Shown here piece after piece: positions 7,610-21,619 of a stretch of 64,000 bases of DNA. Made by a program: the position numbers and the translations under genes. A model generated the notes under the pieces. It did no database searches and was not told the DNA's origin. It was given only the letters and a program-made list of their open reading frames with translations. Positions within the stretch are counted from its first letter, which is position 1, and each line of letters opens with the position of its first letter. Source of the DNA: Micromonospora sp. CB01531 (lineage in GTDB: Bacteria > Actinomycetota > Actinomycetes > Mycobacteriales > Micromonosporaceae); contig NZ_LWLS01000046.1 in the NCBI RefSeq assembly GCF_001905095.1, positions 62,001 to 126,000 of the forward strand, given 5' to 3'.

Positions 7610-9073
7610 GTGACCGAAACCATCCGACGCGGCTCGCGTCGGTTGACCTTCCTCGTCCTCGCGGCCGGCACCGGCTTCTTCGCGATGCTCCAGTCGCTGA
7701 TCACCCCGGTGCTGCCCACCATCCAGCACGACCTGCACACCTCCCAGAACACCGTGACCTGGGTGCTGACCGCCTACCTGCTCTCCGCGTCGATCTTCAC
7801 CCCGGTCCTCGGCCGGGTCGGCGACATGGTCGGCAAGGAACGGATGCTGGTCGTCTCCCTCGCCGCGCTCGCGCTCGGCTGCCTGCTGGCGGCCGTCGCG
7901 CCCAGCATCGGCGTGCTCATCGTCGCCCGGGTGATCCAGGGCGTCGGCGGCGCGGTCTTCCCGCTGTCGTTCGGCATCATCCGCGACGAGTTCCCCGCCG
8001 CGCGGGTCAGCTCCGCAGTCGCGGCGATCTCGGCGATCGTCGCCGCCGGTGGCGGCCTCGGCGTCGTCCTGGCCGGTCCGATCGTCGCCACCCTGGGGTA
8101 CCGCTGGCTGTTCTGGATCCCGCTGGTCGTCGTCGGGCTCACCGCGCTCGCGGCGCACCGGTTCGTGCCGGAGTCGCCGGTCCGTACGCCCGGCCGGATC
8201 AACTGGGCGGCCACCCTGCTGCTCTCCGGCTGGCTGGTGGCGCTGCTGCTGCCGATCAGCAAGGGCGCCGCCTGGGGCTGGACCTCCGGTCGGGTGACCG
8301 GCCTGCTGGTGCTCGCCGGCCTGCTCCTGGTCGCCTGGCTGGTGGCCGAGGCCCGCTCGGCGAACCCGCTGATCGACCTGCGGATGATGCGCCTGCCCGG
8401 GGTCTGGACGACCAACCTGGTCGCCCTGCTCTACGGCGCTTCGATGTTCGCCGTCTACGCCTTCCTGCCGCAGTTCGTGCAGATCCCGACCAGCGCCGGA
8501 TACGGCTTCGGCGCCAGCGTCACCCAGGCCGGGCTGTTGATGCTGCCGATGCTGGTCGCCATGTTCGTCGCCGGCCTCGCCGCCGGCCGGCTGCAGGCCC
8601 GGTTCAGCGCCAAGGCACAGTTGGCGACCGGCGCGGTGTGCAACGTGCTCGCGTCGGCGATGTTGACCGTCGCCCACGACACCCGCTGGGAGATCGGTGT
8701 CGCCGGGGGACTGGTCGGCCTGGGCATCGGGCTGGCGTTCGCCTCGATGGCCAACCTGATCGTGGCCAGCGTTCCGCCCGGGCAGACCGGGGTGGCCACC
8801 GGCATGAACGCCAACATCCGCACGATCGGCGGCGCGATCGGTGCCGCGGTGGTGAGCGGCGTGATCACCGCCCACCCGCAGGCGAGCGGGCTGCCGCGCG
8901 AGGCCGGGTTCACCCTGGGGTTCCTGGTGCTCACCGGGATCGCGCTGGCCGCCGCGATGGCCGCGCTGATCGTTCCGTCCGGCCGGCCGACGATGCGTGA
9001 GCGGCGCGCGGAGCTGTCGCCGGGGAGTGCCGGGCCGGAGCTGACCGGCGAACTCGCGACGGCGGGGCGCTGA
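7610..9073 (+). CDS. MFS multidrug exporter, DHA2 (EmrB/QacA-like) type
   Basis: The start is GTG 7610 (VTETIRRGSRRLTFLVLAAG) with GGGAG upstream. Fourteen hydrophobic segments are discernible, the 14-TM layout of drug:H+ antiporter family 2. Signature motifs: GRVGDMVGKERMLV (motif A, between TM2 and TM3) and GPIVATLGYRWLFWIPLVVV (motif C-like TM5 and the following WRW/F segment of DHA2). The 487-aa length is normal for the family. It is controlled, by inference, by the divergent TetR gene through the triple operator. The substrate is unknown. Confidence 0.9.
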   Translation: MTETIRRGSRRLTFLVLAAGTGFFAMLQSLITPVLPTIQHDLHTSQNTVTWVLTAYLLSASIFTPVLGRVGDMVGKERMLVVSLAALALGCLLAAVAPSIGVLIVARVIQGVGGAVFPLSFGIIRDEFPAARVSSAVAAISAIVAAGGGLGVVLAGPIVATLGYRWLFWIPLVVVGLTALAAHRFVPESPVRTPGRINWAATLLLSGWLVALLLPISKGAAWGWTSGRVTGLLVLAGLLLVAWLVAEARSANPLIDLRMMRLPGVWTTNLVALLYGASMFAVYAFLPQFVQIPTSAGYGFGASVTQAGLLMLPMLVAMFVAGLAAGRLQARFSAKAQLATGAVCNVLASAMLTVAHDTRWEIGVAGGLVGLGIGLAFASMANLIVASVPPGQTGVATGMNANIRTIGGAIGAAVVSGVITAHPQASGLPREAGFTLGFLVLTGIALAAAMAALIVPSGRPTMRERRAELSPGSAGPELTGELATAGR

Positions 9074-9233
9074 TCCGACTCTGGAGCTGACAGCGCCGGC
9101 GACTCAGCCGCGCGGCGGCCACCGACGAGGGCGGTCAGCGCGCTGCCGGACCCCCAGCGCCCGTACGCGCATGACCTCGCTCAGCACCGTCGCGCCGCCG
9201 GCCGCCGCCGTGGCCATGGTCGCGCTCGAACCT

Positions 9234-9274
9234 GGAAGTAGTGGCCTCCCGGGGCGCGGTAGGCCACTACTTCC
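9234..9274. terminator. Bidirectional hairpin between convergent MFS genes
   Basis: A perfect 14-bp inverted repeat (GGAAGTAGTGGCCT, 9234-9247, complement 9261-9274) has a 13-nt loop. It sits between two converging genes. The rest of 9074-9416 shows no convincing gene. One long frame on the minus strand (9104-9310) has no Shine-Dalgarno and reads like noncoding sequence. Confidence 0.65.
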
Positions 9275-9416
9275 TGCATTGAGCGGGATCTTGATGCGCC
9301 GGTGAATCACCTACGCCATCAGGTTCGTAGCGGGTCCGGACCCATCTGCCGCGCCGGCCGGATCGCGCCGCCCACCCCGGTCGGGCGTCGGGTCCTGCAC
9401 CAGGGGACGGGCCGGG

Positions 9417-10985
9417 TCAGCCGGCGAGGGCGCAGTCGGCCGCGTGAACCAACGCCGTGGCCCGGGACCGGCGGCGCGACCGGTGCGACGCGCAGGCGGC
9501 GCACTCGTGGGGCGGGCGGACGGACGGGCCGGCCGCGAGCCGCCCGGCCCGGGGACCCAGCCCGGCGAACCGCGTGCCGGCCAGGCGCAGCCCCGCCGGG
9601 CGGGACGCCGGGACCGGGCGCGGTCCCTCGACGGCCATCGGGGCGACGTGGCCGGCCGCGGCAACCGGGCGGGCGACGGCCGGGACGCTCGCCGGCCGGA
9701 CGACGCGGGCGGCGGCGGCGCGGCGGCGCATGGCGGGCGCGGCGAGCACCAGGCTGAGCCGGCGTCGCAGCCGCCGCTCCCGGAGCCGGTCGAGGGCCAC
9801 CCCGGCCGCCACGGTGGCGACCGTGGTGACCGTGCCGGCCAGCACCAGGGTCTGCCGGGGTCCGGCGTGCTCGGCGAGCCAGCCGAGCAGGGGCGCGCCG
9901 ACGGCCGCGGAGACCGAGCCGGTGATCGCCAGGGCGGCCAGCACCCGACCCCGCATGGCGTAGTCGGTGTCGAGCTGGGCGCGGGCGCCGACCGTGGTGT
10001 CGATGACCACGGCCGCCGCCGCCACCGGCAGGATCACCGCGGCGAAGCTCAGCGTGCCGGGGGCCAGCCCGGCGACGATCTGCAGGGCGCTGGCCAGCAG
10101 GCCGGCCGCCACCAGCACCCGGTAGCCGAGCTCTCGGCGGCGGGCCGCGACCAGCGCGCCGAGCACCGTCCCGACCGCGAAGACGGTGGAGAGGAAGCCG
10201 TACCCGGACACGCCGCCGCGCAGCGGACCGTCGCTCATCGCGGCCATGGTCACCTGGTAGTTGCGGCCCAGGCTGCCGAGCACGAAGGACAGCGCCAGGG
10301 CCACCAGCACCACCGGCTGCCGCAGCAGGTACCGGAAGCCGGCCCGGATGCTGCGGTCCGCCGGCGCCGCCTCGGTCACGTCGGGTGCGCCGTGCTGCTC
10401 CCCCTCGCGTACGGCGAACAGGGCCGCCACCACCGCGACGAAGCTGGCGGCGTTGATCCCGAAAAGCAGCGCGGGGCCGACGGCGGCCACCATGACGGCG
10501 CCGACGCTCATGCCCAGGATGCGGCCGGCCGAGTTGGTGAGCGAGCCGAGGGCGAGCGCGTTGCCGAGGCTCTCCCGGTCCACCAGGGTTGAGCACCAGC
10601 GGCCCATCACCGGGCCCTCGATCGCCGACACCGCGCCGGTAACCAGGGAGATCGCGTAGATGGCCGGCAGGCCGCCGGTGCCGGTGACGGCCACCATGGC
10701 CAGCCCGGCGGCGAGCAGCGCGTGGGCGGCCTGGGCGCCGATCAGCAGCGGCTTGGCGGGCAGCCGGTCGGCCAGCGCGCCGCCCCAGACGCTGAGCACC
10801 AGGCTGGGCAGCGCCTGCAACAGGACGGTGAGCCCCATCGAGGTGGCGGACCCGGTCTCCGCCAGCACGTACCAGTTGACGCCGAGAACCTGCATCCAGG
10901 TCCCGATGACCGACACGAACCCGGCGGCGGCCCAGATCCGGTAGTTGCGGTGGCGCAGCGCGGCGAACGTGGCGCCGAGGGCCAT
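9417..10985 (-). CDS. MFS exporter (MFS_3/EntS-like) with long basic C-terminal tail
   Basis: The start is ATG 10985 (MALGATFAALRHRNYRIWAA); the LRHRNYR segment after the start is characteristic of the MFS_3 group that includes EntS and Tap-like drug pumps. Twelve membrane segments span about residues 10-400. GGALADRLPAKPLLI is motif A. The last ~120 residues (from LRERRLRRRL on) are an Arg/Ala/Pro-rich tail not normally present in this family, possibly a cytoplasmic extension. An upstream hairpin (11021-11041) followed by TTTCG resembles an attenuator. Regulation by ribosome-targeting drugs, as seen for some actinobacterial pumps, is possible but not shown. Confidence 0.85.
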   Translation of the reverse strand: MALGATFAALRHRNYRIWAAAGFVSVIGTWMQVLGVNWYVLAETGSATSMGLTVLLQALPSLVLSVWGGALADRLPAKPLLIGAQAAHALLAAGLAMVAVTGTGGLPAIYAISLVTGAVSAIEGPVMGRWCSTLVDRESLGNALALGSLTNSAGRILGMSVGAVMVAAVGPALLFGINAASFVAVVAALFAVREGEQHGAPDVTEAAPADRSIRAGFRYLLRQPVVLVALALSFVLGSLGRNYQVTMAAMSDGPLRGGVSGYGFLSTVFAVGTVLGALVAARRRELGYRVLVAAGLLASALQIVAGLAPGTLSFAAVILPVAAAAVVIDTTVGARAQLDTDYAMRGRVLAALAITGSVSAAVGAPLLGWLAEHAGPRQTLVLAGTVTTVATVAAGVALDRLRERRLRRRLSLVLAAPAMRRRAAAARVVRPASVPAVARPVAAAGHVAPMAVEGPRPVPASRPAGLRLAGTRFAGLGPRAGRLAAGPSVRPPHECAACASHRSRRRSRATALVHAADCALAG

Positions 10986-11020
10986 GAGGATTTCCCCGTC
11001 CAGTGGGTGACACGACGAAA

Positions 11021-11041
11021 GCCGGACCCCGCAGGTCCGGC
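11021..11041 (-). promoter_or_regulatory. Leader hairpin, candidate transcription attenuator of the MFS gene
   Basis: Stem GCCGGACC/GGTCCGGC (8 bp, 5-nt loop) lies 36 bp upstream of ATG 10985. Read in the gene's direction it is followed by TTTCGTCG, a weak U-tract. A short open frame beginning MRFTGGQTWRL (ATG 11074) runs through the hairpin, as leader-peptide attenuators do. It has no clear Shine-Dalgarno. Confidence 0.4.
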
Positions 11042-11196
11042 CAGCCGCCAAGTCTGACCGCCCGTAAACCTCATTGCCGCAGTTCGTGAGGCGTTTCACG
11101 GGCCGGGCAGGAACTGGACGACCATCGTGACCACCCCGGTCCGGGCCGGCCCGGCCCGGGGCCGGCCCGGCCCGCGGAATCGGCGACCGCGCCGGA

Positions 11197-12697
11197 TCAG
11201 CGCGCGGCGAGCGGCTGCCGGGCCGGGTCCACCGGCGCGGGCAGCTCGCCCACCCCACCGAGGTACCCGTGGACGGCCGCGGCCGCGGCCCGCCCCTCGG
11301 CGATCGCCCAGACGATCAGCGAGGCGCCCCGGTGCATGTCCCCGGCGACGAAGACCCCGTCGGCGTCGGTCTGCCAGTCGGAGCGGGCGTCGACCGCGCC
11401 CCGAGTGTTGCGGGTCACCCCGAGCTGGGCCAGCAACGGCTGTTCCTCGGTCCCCTCGAAGCCGATGGCCAGCAGCACCAGGTCGGCAGGCAGTTCCCGC
11501 TCGGAGCCGGGCAGCGCGGTGACGATCCGCCGGCCGTCCCGCTTCTCCACGCTCACCTCGGCGATCCGGACCGCCCTGACCTGGCCGGTGCCGTCGTCGA
11601 CGAACTCCTGCACCGCCACAGCGAAGACCCGCTCGCCGCCCTCCTCGTGGGCCGGGTAGTCGCGCAGGATCCACGGCCAGGTGGGCCACGGGTCCCGGGC
11701 GGCGTCCCGGCCGGCCGGCGGCTCCGGGTAGAGGTCGAGCTGGTGGACGCCGGCCGCGCCCTGCCGGTGCGCCACGCCGAGGCAGTCCGCGGCGGTGTCG
11801 CCACCGCCGATGATCACCACGTGCTTGCCGGCCGCGTCGATCGGGGTCCCGTCCGGCAGCGTGGCCAGAGCCGGCTTGCCCTCCCCGGCTGCCGCGACGA
11901 CCCGATTGGCCGCCACCAGGTGCGCCATCGCCTGGTGTACACCACGCAGCTGCCGGCCCGGCGTCTCGGGCACGTCCCGGCCCTGCAGCGCGCCGCAGGC
12001 GAGCAGCACCGCGTCGTGCTCGGCTCGCAGCTGCTCGGCGGTCACGTCGACTCCGACGTTCACCCCGGCGCGGAAGCGCACCCCCTCGGCGGCGAGCTGG
12101 GCCAGCCGCCGGTCGATGTGCTGCTTCTCCAGCTTGAAGTCGGGGATGCCGTACCGGAGCAGCCCGCCGAGCGCGTCGTCCCGCTCGTACACGGTGACGG
12201 CGTGGCCGGCGCGGGCGAGCTGCTGCGCGGCGGCGAGCCCGGCGGGCCCGGAGCCGACCACGGCGACCGACTTCCCGGTCGGCGCCGACACCGGGCGGGG
12301 GCGCAGCCCGCCGCCGGCCAGCGCGGCGTCGGCGATCTCCACCTCGACCTGCTTGATGGTGACCGGCAGCTGGCCGCCGAGGCCGAGCACACACGCCGCC
12401 TCGCACGGAGCCGGGCAGAGCCGGCCGGTGAACTCGGGGAAATTGTTGGTGGCGTGCAGCGACTCCACGGCGGCGTCCCAGTTGCCGGTCCGGACCAGGT
12501 CGTTCCAGTCCGGGATGCGGTTACCGAGCGGGCAGCCGTCGTGGCAGAAGGGGATGCCGCAGTCCATGCACCGGGTGGCCTGCTCGCGGATCAGCTCCTC
12601 GCCGGCCGGCGGGTACACCTCCCGCCAGTCCATGATCCGCACCGGCACCGGCCGGCGGGCGGGCAGCCGCCGGTCGTAGCGCAGGAAACCGTTCGGG

Positions 12698-12705
<8 letters not shown>
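11197..12705 (-). CDS. gltD: Glutamate synthase (NADPH), small subunit
   Basis: It transfers electrons from NADPH through FAD and iron-sulfur clusters to GltB in the GOGAT reaction (glutamine + 2-oxoglutarate to two glutamate). The start is GTG 12705 with GGAGGTGGCTC directly upstream. The N-terminal cysteines [17 protein letters not shown] (about 46-62) and CPAPCEAAC (97-105) bind 4Fe-4S clusters. [15 protein letters not shown] (FAD) and [12 protein letters not shown] (NADPH) are the two Rossmann motifs. [19 protein letters not shown] is the conserved C-terminal FAD segment. The 502-aa length is normal. It overlaps the end of gltB by 8 bp, so the subunits are made together. Confidence 0.97.
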
Positions 12706-17425
<4,720 letters not shown>

Positions 17426-17573
17426 CGGGCCTCCTGTCGTCACTCAGGTTGGATCATGGTCGGGACGACGTCGGCCCTACGTGGGTTTTATTGAGTCTAC
17501 GTTAGGGCTTCCGGCGCAAGGCCAGTTCAGATTGATCACACCTTCCACAACGTGGGACATGTAGTCTCGCGCG

Positions 17574-18419
17574 GTGGATGTCGTACGCACTGACGTGCTC
17601 GACCGGTTGGAGCGGTTCTACGACGCGGTGCCCCGCGACGGGGCGCGTACCGAGGAATTCGGCGCACTGGTGCTCTTCGTCCGGGACGGCGCCGGGTGGC
17701 CGTTCTACGCCCGCCCGCGGCTCGACGCAACCGCACCGCCCTCGCTCGCCGACGTGACCGCCGTCCGGGCCCGGCAACGGGAGCTTGGCCTGCCGGAGGC
17801 GTTCGAGTGGGTGCACGAGATCACCCCGGACCTGCTCGCCGTCGCCCGCTCGGCGGGGCTGACCGTGCTGGAGGCACCGCTGATGGTGCTCGACCCGCCG
17901 CGCCTGCCCGACCCGACCGCGCTCAGCGACGTACCGGTGCGGGTCCTCGACCCGGCGGACCCGGGCTTCGCGGCGGACGTGGCGGTGCGGCGGGCCGTCG
18001 CCGCGGTCGGCTTCTCCAACGGCGGCACCGCCCGCGGCGACGCCGGCCCGGCCGAGCGGGACGCCGCGGTCTCCCGGCTAGACGTGGCCACGCTGGAGGA
18101 GGACGCCACCCGGATCTCCGACGGCCGGCGGATCTCGGTGCTCGCCGAGACCCCCGAGCTGGGGGCGCTGGCCAGCGGCATGGCCATGCGGGTCGGCGAC
18201 GTGGCGGAGATCGCCGGGGTGGCTTCCCTGCCGGCGGCCCGCCGGCGCGGCCTCGGTGCGGCGGTGACCGCGACGCTCGCCCACGAGCTGCGCGCCGCCG
18301 GCACCGACCTGATCTTCCTGTCCGCCGGCAGCGAGGACATCGCCCGGGTCTACCTGCGGGTCGGCTTCCGCCGCATCGGCACCGCCTGCATCGCCGAGCC
18401 GGCCGCCCTCATCGGCTGA
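17574..18419 (+). CDS. GNAT-family N-acetyltransferase
   Basis: The C-terminal ~100 residues carry the GNAT acetyl-CoA site: EIAGVASLPAARRRGLGAAV (motif A with R/Q-x-x-G-x-G/A) and the following helix, then FLSAGSEDIARVYLRVGFRR (motif B). The N-terminal half lacks clear motifs and may be a degenerate second GNAT lobe. The start is GTG 17574. There is no Shine-Dalgarno, but TAGTCT seven bases upstream fits a -10 box for a leaderless mRNA. It is divergent from gltB. The acceptor substrate is unknown. Confidence 0.85.
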   Translation: MDVVRTDVLDRLERFYDAVPRDGARTEEFGALVLFVRDGAGWPFYARPRLDATAPPSLADVTAVRARQRELGLPEAFEWVHEITPDLLAVARSAGLTVLEAPLMVLDPPRLPDPTALSDVPVRVLDPADPGFAADVAVRRAVAAVGFSNGGTARGDAGPAERDAAVSRLDVATLEEDATRISDGRRISVLAETPELGALASGMAMRVGDVAEIAGVASLPAARRRGLGAAVTATLAHELRAAGTDLIFLSAGSEDIARVYLRVGFRRIGTACIAEPAALIG

Positions 18420-18420
18420 C

Positions 18421-18440
18421 CCCGCCCGTCCCCGGGCGGG
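18421..18440. terminator. Bidirectional terminator between GNAT and monooxygenase genes
   Basis: A perfect 8-bp stem CCCGCCCG/CGGGCGGG with a 4-nt loop exactly fills the gap between two converging stop codons. Confidence 0.7.
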
Positions 18441-19628
18441 TCAGGCCGGTGGGTGCCAGGCAGCGGCCGCGGAGGCGGCCGTGTTACGCAGCCGGGGGCT
18501 GATCGTGCCGAGGGCCGCGTCGCGGGCGCGCAGCGCCAGGCGACCCCGGGTCTGCAGGACCGCCGACATCCGGCGGGTCTGCCGCACCATGGTCGCCGCG
18601 CGGGGCCGGCGCAGCCGGTCGTACGCGGCCACCGCGTCGGGCAGCCGGGACTCGCGCAGCAGCACGGAGAGGGTGGCCGCGTCCTCGAAGGCGAGGCAGG
18701 CGCCCTGCCCGAGGTGCGGGGGCATGGCGTGCGCGGCGTCGCCGAGCAGTACCACCCCGCCCGGCCCGACCGGGAAGCCGTACGCCCTGGGCAGCGGCCG
18801 TAGCTCGCGGATCTCCTGCTGCACCAGGTCGGCCGGCTCGGTGGCGTCGAGCAGCTCGGCGATCGGCGCGGGCCAGCCCGCGTACCAGCGCTTGAGCAGG
18901 GCGAGCTGGGTCTCCGCGGGCTCCGGGCGGGGCGCGCCGGCGGCGGTGGCCACCCAGTAGATGCCGCCCCGGCGGGAGGCGCCCGCGGCGCCCCGGTCGC
19001 CGAGCGAGGCGGCCACGAAGCGGTAGCCGGCGCCCAGCGTCTCCCCGGGCACCGGCTGGCCGTCGGGCAGCTTTGGGGCCCGGTACCACGGGATCACCGC
19101 CCGCCACGCGGCGCAGCCGGAACTCACCACCGCCGACTCCGGGGCGAGTTGCCGGCGGATCTCGCTGTCGGTGCCGTCGGCGGCCACCACCAGGTCCGCG
19201 GTCACGGTCTGCCGGCCGTCGCCCACCGCCGGGCGCTCCCCGGAAACCGCCCGCACGGTCCGCACGGTCACCCCGGTCCGCAGCTCCACCTGGTCACCGA
19301 GGCCGGCGATGAGCGCGTCGTGCAGGTCCTCCCGGTGCACCACGACCGGCATCCGCTCGGCCGGGGTGGGGCGGGGCTGTACCAGCCACTGCCCGTCCGG
19401 GCGGCGTATCCCGCCGTCGGGCAGCGGGGTGGCGATGGCGTCCAGCCCGGCGCCGAGCCCGAGAGCGCGCAGCGCGCGTACCCCGTTGGGCCAGAGCACG
19501 ACGGCGGTCGGCTCCGGGCGGACCCGGTCGGACCGTTCGAGGAGGGTGACCTGCCACCCGGAGCGGGCCAGCACGCCGGCCACCGCCAGCCCGCCGAGGC
19601 CGGCGCCGACCACCACCGCGGTACGCAT
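18441..19628 (-). CDS. FAD-dependent monooxygenase (PHBH fold)
   Basis: GAGLGGLAVAGVLARSGWQV (residues 8-27) is the N-terminal dinucleotide-binding motif, and E at LLER ends the second beta strand. LVVAADGTDSEIRRQL corresponds to the conserved DG motif. GDAAHAMPPHLGQGACLAFE binds FAD in class A flavoprotein hydroxylases. At 395 aa it is typical of salicylate- or zeaxanthin-epoxidase-like single-component monooxygenases. The start is ATG 19628, 11 bp after the lgt stop, so it may be co-transcribed with lgt. The substrate cannot be inferred. Confidence 0.9.
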   Translation of the reverse strand: MRTAVVVGAGLGGLAVAGVLARSGWQVTLLERSDRVRPEPTAVVLWPNGVRALRALGLGAGLDAIATPLPDGGIRRPDGQWLVQPRPTPAERMPVVVHREDLHDALIAGLGDQVELRTGVTVRTVRAVSGERPAVGDGRQTVTADLVVAADGTDSEIRRQLAPESAVVSSGCAAWRAVIPWYRAPKLPDGQPVPGETLGAGYRFVAASLGDRGAAGASRRGGIYWVATAAGAPRPEPAETQLALLKRWYAGWPAPIAELLDATEPADLVQQEIRELRPLPRAYGFPVGPGGVVLLGDAAHAMPPHLGQGACLAFEDAATLSVLLRESRLPDAVAAYDRLRRPRAATMVRQTRRMSAVLQTRGRLALRARDAALGTISPRLRNTAASAAAAWHPPA

Positions 19629-19639
19629 GACTCCCCCGC

Positions 19640-20818
19640 TCAGCTGTCCCGGTCGGGGCTGGCGGCGGTGGCGTCGGCCCGGTCCGCGGCGCCGCCGGCC
19701 GCCGGCCGCTCCCCGGCGGCGTCGGCGGACCCGGCTACGGTCGACTCGACGGTCTCGTCGGCCGCGTGCCCGGACTCCGTGCCGGCCGCCGGCTCCTCCT
19801 CCGGTACGACGCCGGTCTCCCGGTACGCGCGGAACTGCTCCTCGCTGACCACCCGGTAGCCCTCCGGGGCGACCGGCTGCGGCCCGGCCTCCCGCGCGGA
19901 GAGGTCGACCTGCGACACGTCACCGCCCGCGGGCGGCACCGGGGCGGCGGGGCCACCGACCGGGACCAGGTACTCGCGGGGCCCGCGGACGCGCACGAAG
20001 TAGACCAGCGCGCCGAGGAAGACCAGCGCCGCGGTCCAGACGTTGAGCCGCAGGCCGAGGATGTGGTTGGCCTCGTCGGTGCGCATTAGCTCGATCCAGA
20101 ACCGGCCGGCCGTGTAGCCCATCACGTAGAGCGCGAAGGCCCGGCCCCGGCCGAACCGCAGCTTCCGGTCGAGGAGGAAGACCAGAGCGGCGACGCCGAT
20201 GTTCCAGAGCGCCTCGTACAGGAAGGTCGGCTGGTAGAGCCCCGGCAGCAGGACCGCGTTGCCCGCGTCGTCGCGCAGCGCGTGCCCGGGATGGTCCGGG
20301 TCCATCACGTGGACCTCCAGTCCCCAGGGCAGGCTGGTGCGGCCGCCGTAGAGCTCGTTGTTGAACCAGTTGCCGAGCCGGCCGACGGCCTGGGCCAGGG
20401 GCAGGCCCGGCGCCAGCGCGTCGGCCACCACCGCGAACGGGATGCCGAGCTGCCGGGCCGCGATCCAGGCACCGATCGCGCCGCCGGCGACGGCGCCCCA
20501 GATACCGAGGCCGCCCTCCCAGATGGCGAACGCCTTGAGCGGCTCGCCGCCGGCGCCGAAGTATTTCTCGGGCGAGGTGATCACGTGGTAGATCCGGGCG
20601 CCGATGATGCCGGTCGGCACCGCCCAGACGGCGATGTCGAGCACGGCACCAGGGGCGACGCCGCGCCGGCGCAACCGATACTCGGTCACCACGCAGGCCA
20701 CCACGATGCCGACAATGATGCAGAGCGCGTAGGCCCGGACCGGAACGGGTCCGAGCTGCCAGACGGCGGTGCTGGGGCTGGGCAGGGCCGCCAGTGGGGT
20801 CATCGGGGCGAGGGTCAC
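19640..20818 (-). CDS. lgt: Prolipoprotein diacylglyceryl transferase
   Basis: Lgt moves diacylglycerol from phosphatidylglycerol to the lipobox cysteine of prolipoproteins at the cytoplasmic membrane. Seven membrane segments occupy roughly residues 20-285. Hallmarks are WEGGLGIWGAVAGG (the His/Gly loop region) and GRLGNWFNNELYGG, the signature R-x-G-N-[FW]-x-N-x-E-x-[YF]-G. About 100 extra C-terminal residues are acidic, Pro/Ala-rich and disordered, as seen in other actinobacterial Lgt proteins. I take GTG 20818 as start; ATG 20803 is also possible. No Shine-Dalgarno is seen, and TACCGT upstream suggests a leaderless mRNA. The second lipoprotein enzyme gene, lspA, lies about 39 kb away. Confidence 0.95.
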   Translation of the reverse strand: MTLAPMTPLAALPSPSTAVWQLGPVPVRAYALCIIVGIVVACVVTEYRLRRRGVAPGAVLDIAVWAVPTGIIGARIYHVITSPEKYFGAGGEPLKAFAIWEGGLGIWGAVAGGAIGAWIAARQLGIPFAVVADALAPGLPLAQAVGRLGNWFNNELYGGRTSLPWGLEVHVMDPDHPGHALRDDAGNAVLLPGLYQPTFLYEALWNIGVAALVFLLDRKLRFGRGRAFALYVMGYTAGRFWIELMRTDEANHILGLRLNVWTAALVFLGALVYFVRVRGPREYLVPVGGPAAPVPPAGGDVSQVDLSAREAGPQPVAPEGYRVVSEEQFRAYRETGVVPEEEPAAGTESGHAADETVESTVAGSADAAGERPAAGGAADRADATAASPDRDS

Positions 20819-20920
20819 GGGTGAACACGGTACCGCTGCGGACCGCACTCCCGGCACCCCGGTTCGCCGGCTTGACGCCTCGGATGACTTGTGCTTTGCC
20901 CGGCCGTAGGCTCTTTGTCC

Positions 20921-21445
20921 ATGAGCTCGCTCACCTGGGCGGTTGCCGCGGTCGTCACCGACCAGGCCGGACGGGTGCTGCTCTGCCGCCGGTCCGGGCC
21001 CGGCCGGCGGTGGGCGCTGCCCGGTGGCCGGCCGCGCCGCGACGAGAGCCCGCTCGCCGCCGCGGTGCGCGAGATCCGCGCGGAGACCGGTTGGGCGGTC
21101 GACCTGGTCGACCTGGTGGGCCTCTACCGGCTCGGCGAGCCCGGCGTGCCCCGGCCGCCGGCCGGCCGCTCCGGCGCCCTGCCGGACGTCCTGGTGCACG
21201 TGTTCCGCGCCCGGGTGCGGGGGGACGCCCCGGCCGCCACCCCGGTCGGCGGCTGTGACCTGCGCTGGTACCCGCCCGAGGGGCTTCCCGAGGCGCTGAC
21301 CCCGACCACCCGGGCCGCCGTGGCCGACGTCCTGGCGGGCCGGTCGGGGGTGCTGCGGGAGCCGCGACCGGACCCGGTCCCGCCCGGGCCCCGAGGTGAA
21401 CCGCGCAGCGCGCCGGCCGACGGCGAGAACGCCGTCCCGCGCTGA
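20921..21445 (+). CDS. NUDIX hydrolase
   Basis: The Nudix box is clear: GGRPRRDESPLAAAVREIRA then ETGW, that is G-x5-E-x7-R-E-[I]-x-A-E-x-G-W. The first of the paired glutamates is Ala, but the metal-binding last Glu is kept. The start is ATG 20921 (MSSLTWAVAAVVTDQAGRVL), with TGACTT and TAGGCT 16 bp apart upstream as a possible promoter. A Pro/Arg-rich tail of about 35 residues follows the Nudix fold. It hydrolyses a nucleoside diphosphate linked to some moiety, with substrate unknown. It is divergent from lgt and convergent with trpA. Confidence 0.9.
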   Translation: MSSLTWAVAAVVTDQAGRVLLCRRSGPGRRWALPGGRPRRDESPLAAAVREIRAETGWAVDLVDLVGLYRLGEPGVPRPPAGRSGALPDVLVHVFRARVRGDAPAATPVGGCDLRWYPPEGLPEALTPTTRAAVADVLAGRSGVLREPRPDPVPPGPRGEPRSAPADGENAVPR

Positions 21446-21521
21446 CGGGCCCGGCACGCTCCACGGCGCGGCGCAGTGCCAGCCGGGGCCTTTCACGGCC
21501 ACCAGTGGCGCATGACACAGT

Positions 21522-21537
21522 GTGACGATCCTGTCAC
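21522..21537. terminator. Small inverted repeat between NUDIX and trpA
   Basis: GTGAC-N6-GTCAC (21522-21537), preceded by a related TGACACAGTGTGA, lies between two converging genes. It could be a weak terminator or a protein-binding dyad; the sequence alone does not decide. Confidence 0.35.
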
Positions 21538-21619
21538 TCGGACGGGCTCTGCAGCCACCGGCGCAGCACCCACTCACCGTCACCGAGGCCGGCAGCCGAC
21601 CGGGATTCCGGCCGGCGAC

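Noticed and set aside
9104..9310. 68-codon minus-strand open frame between the MFS genes
   Set aside because: No Shine-Dalgarno, it contains the terminator hairpin, and its composition is not coding-like.
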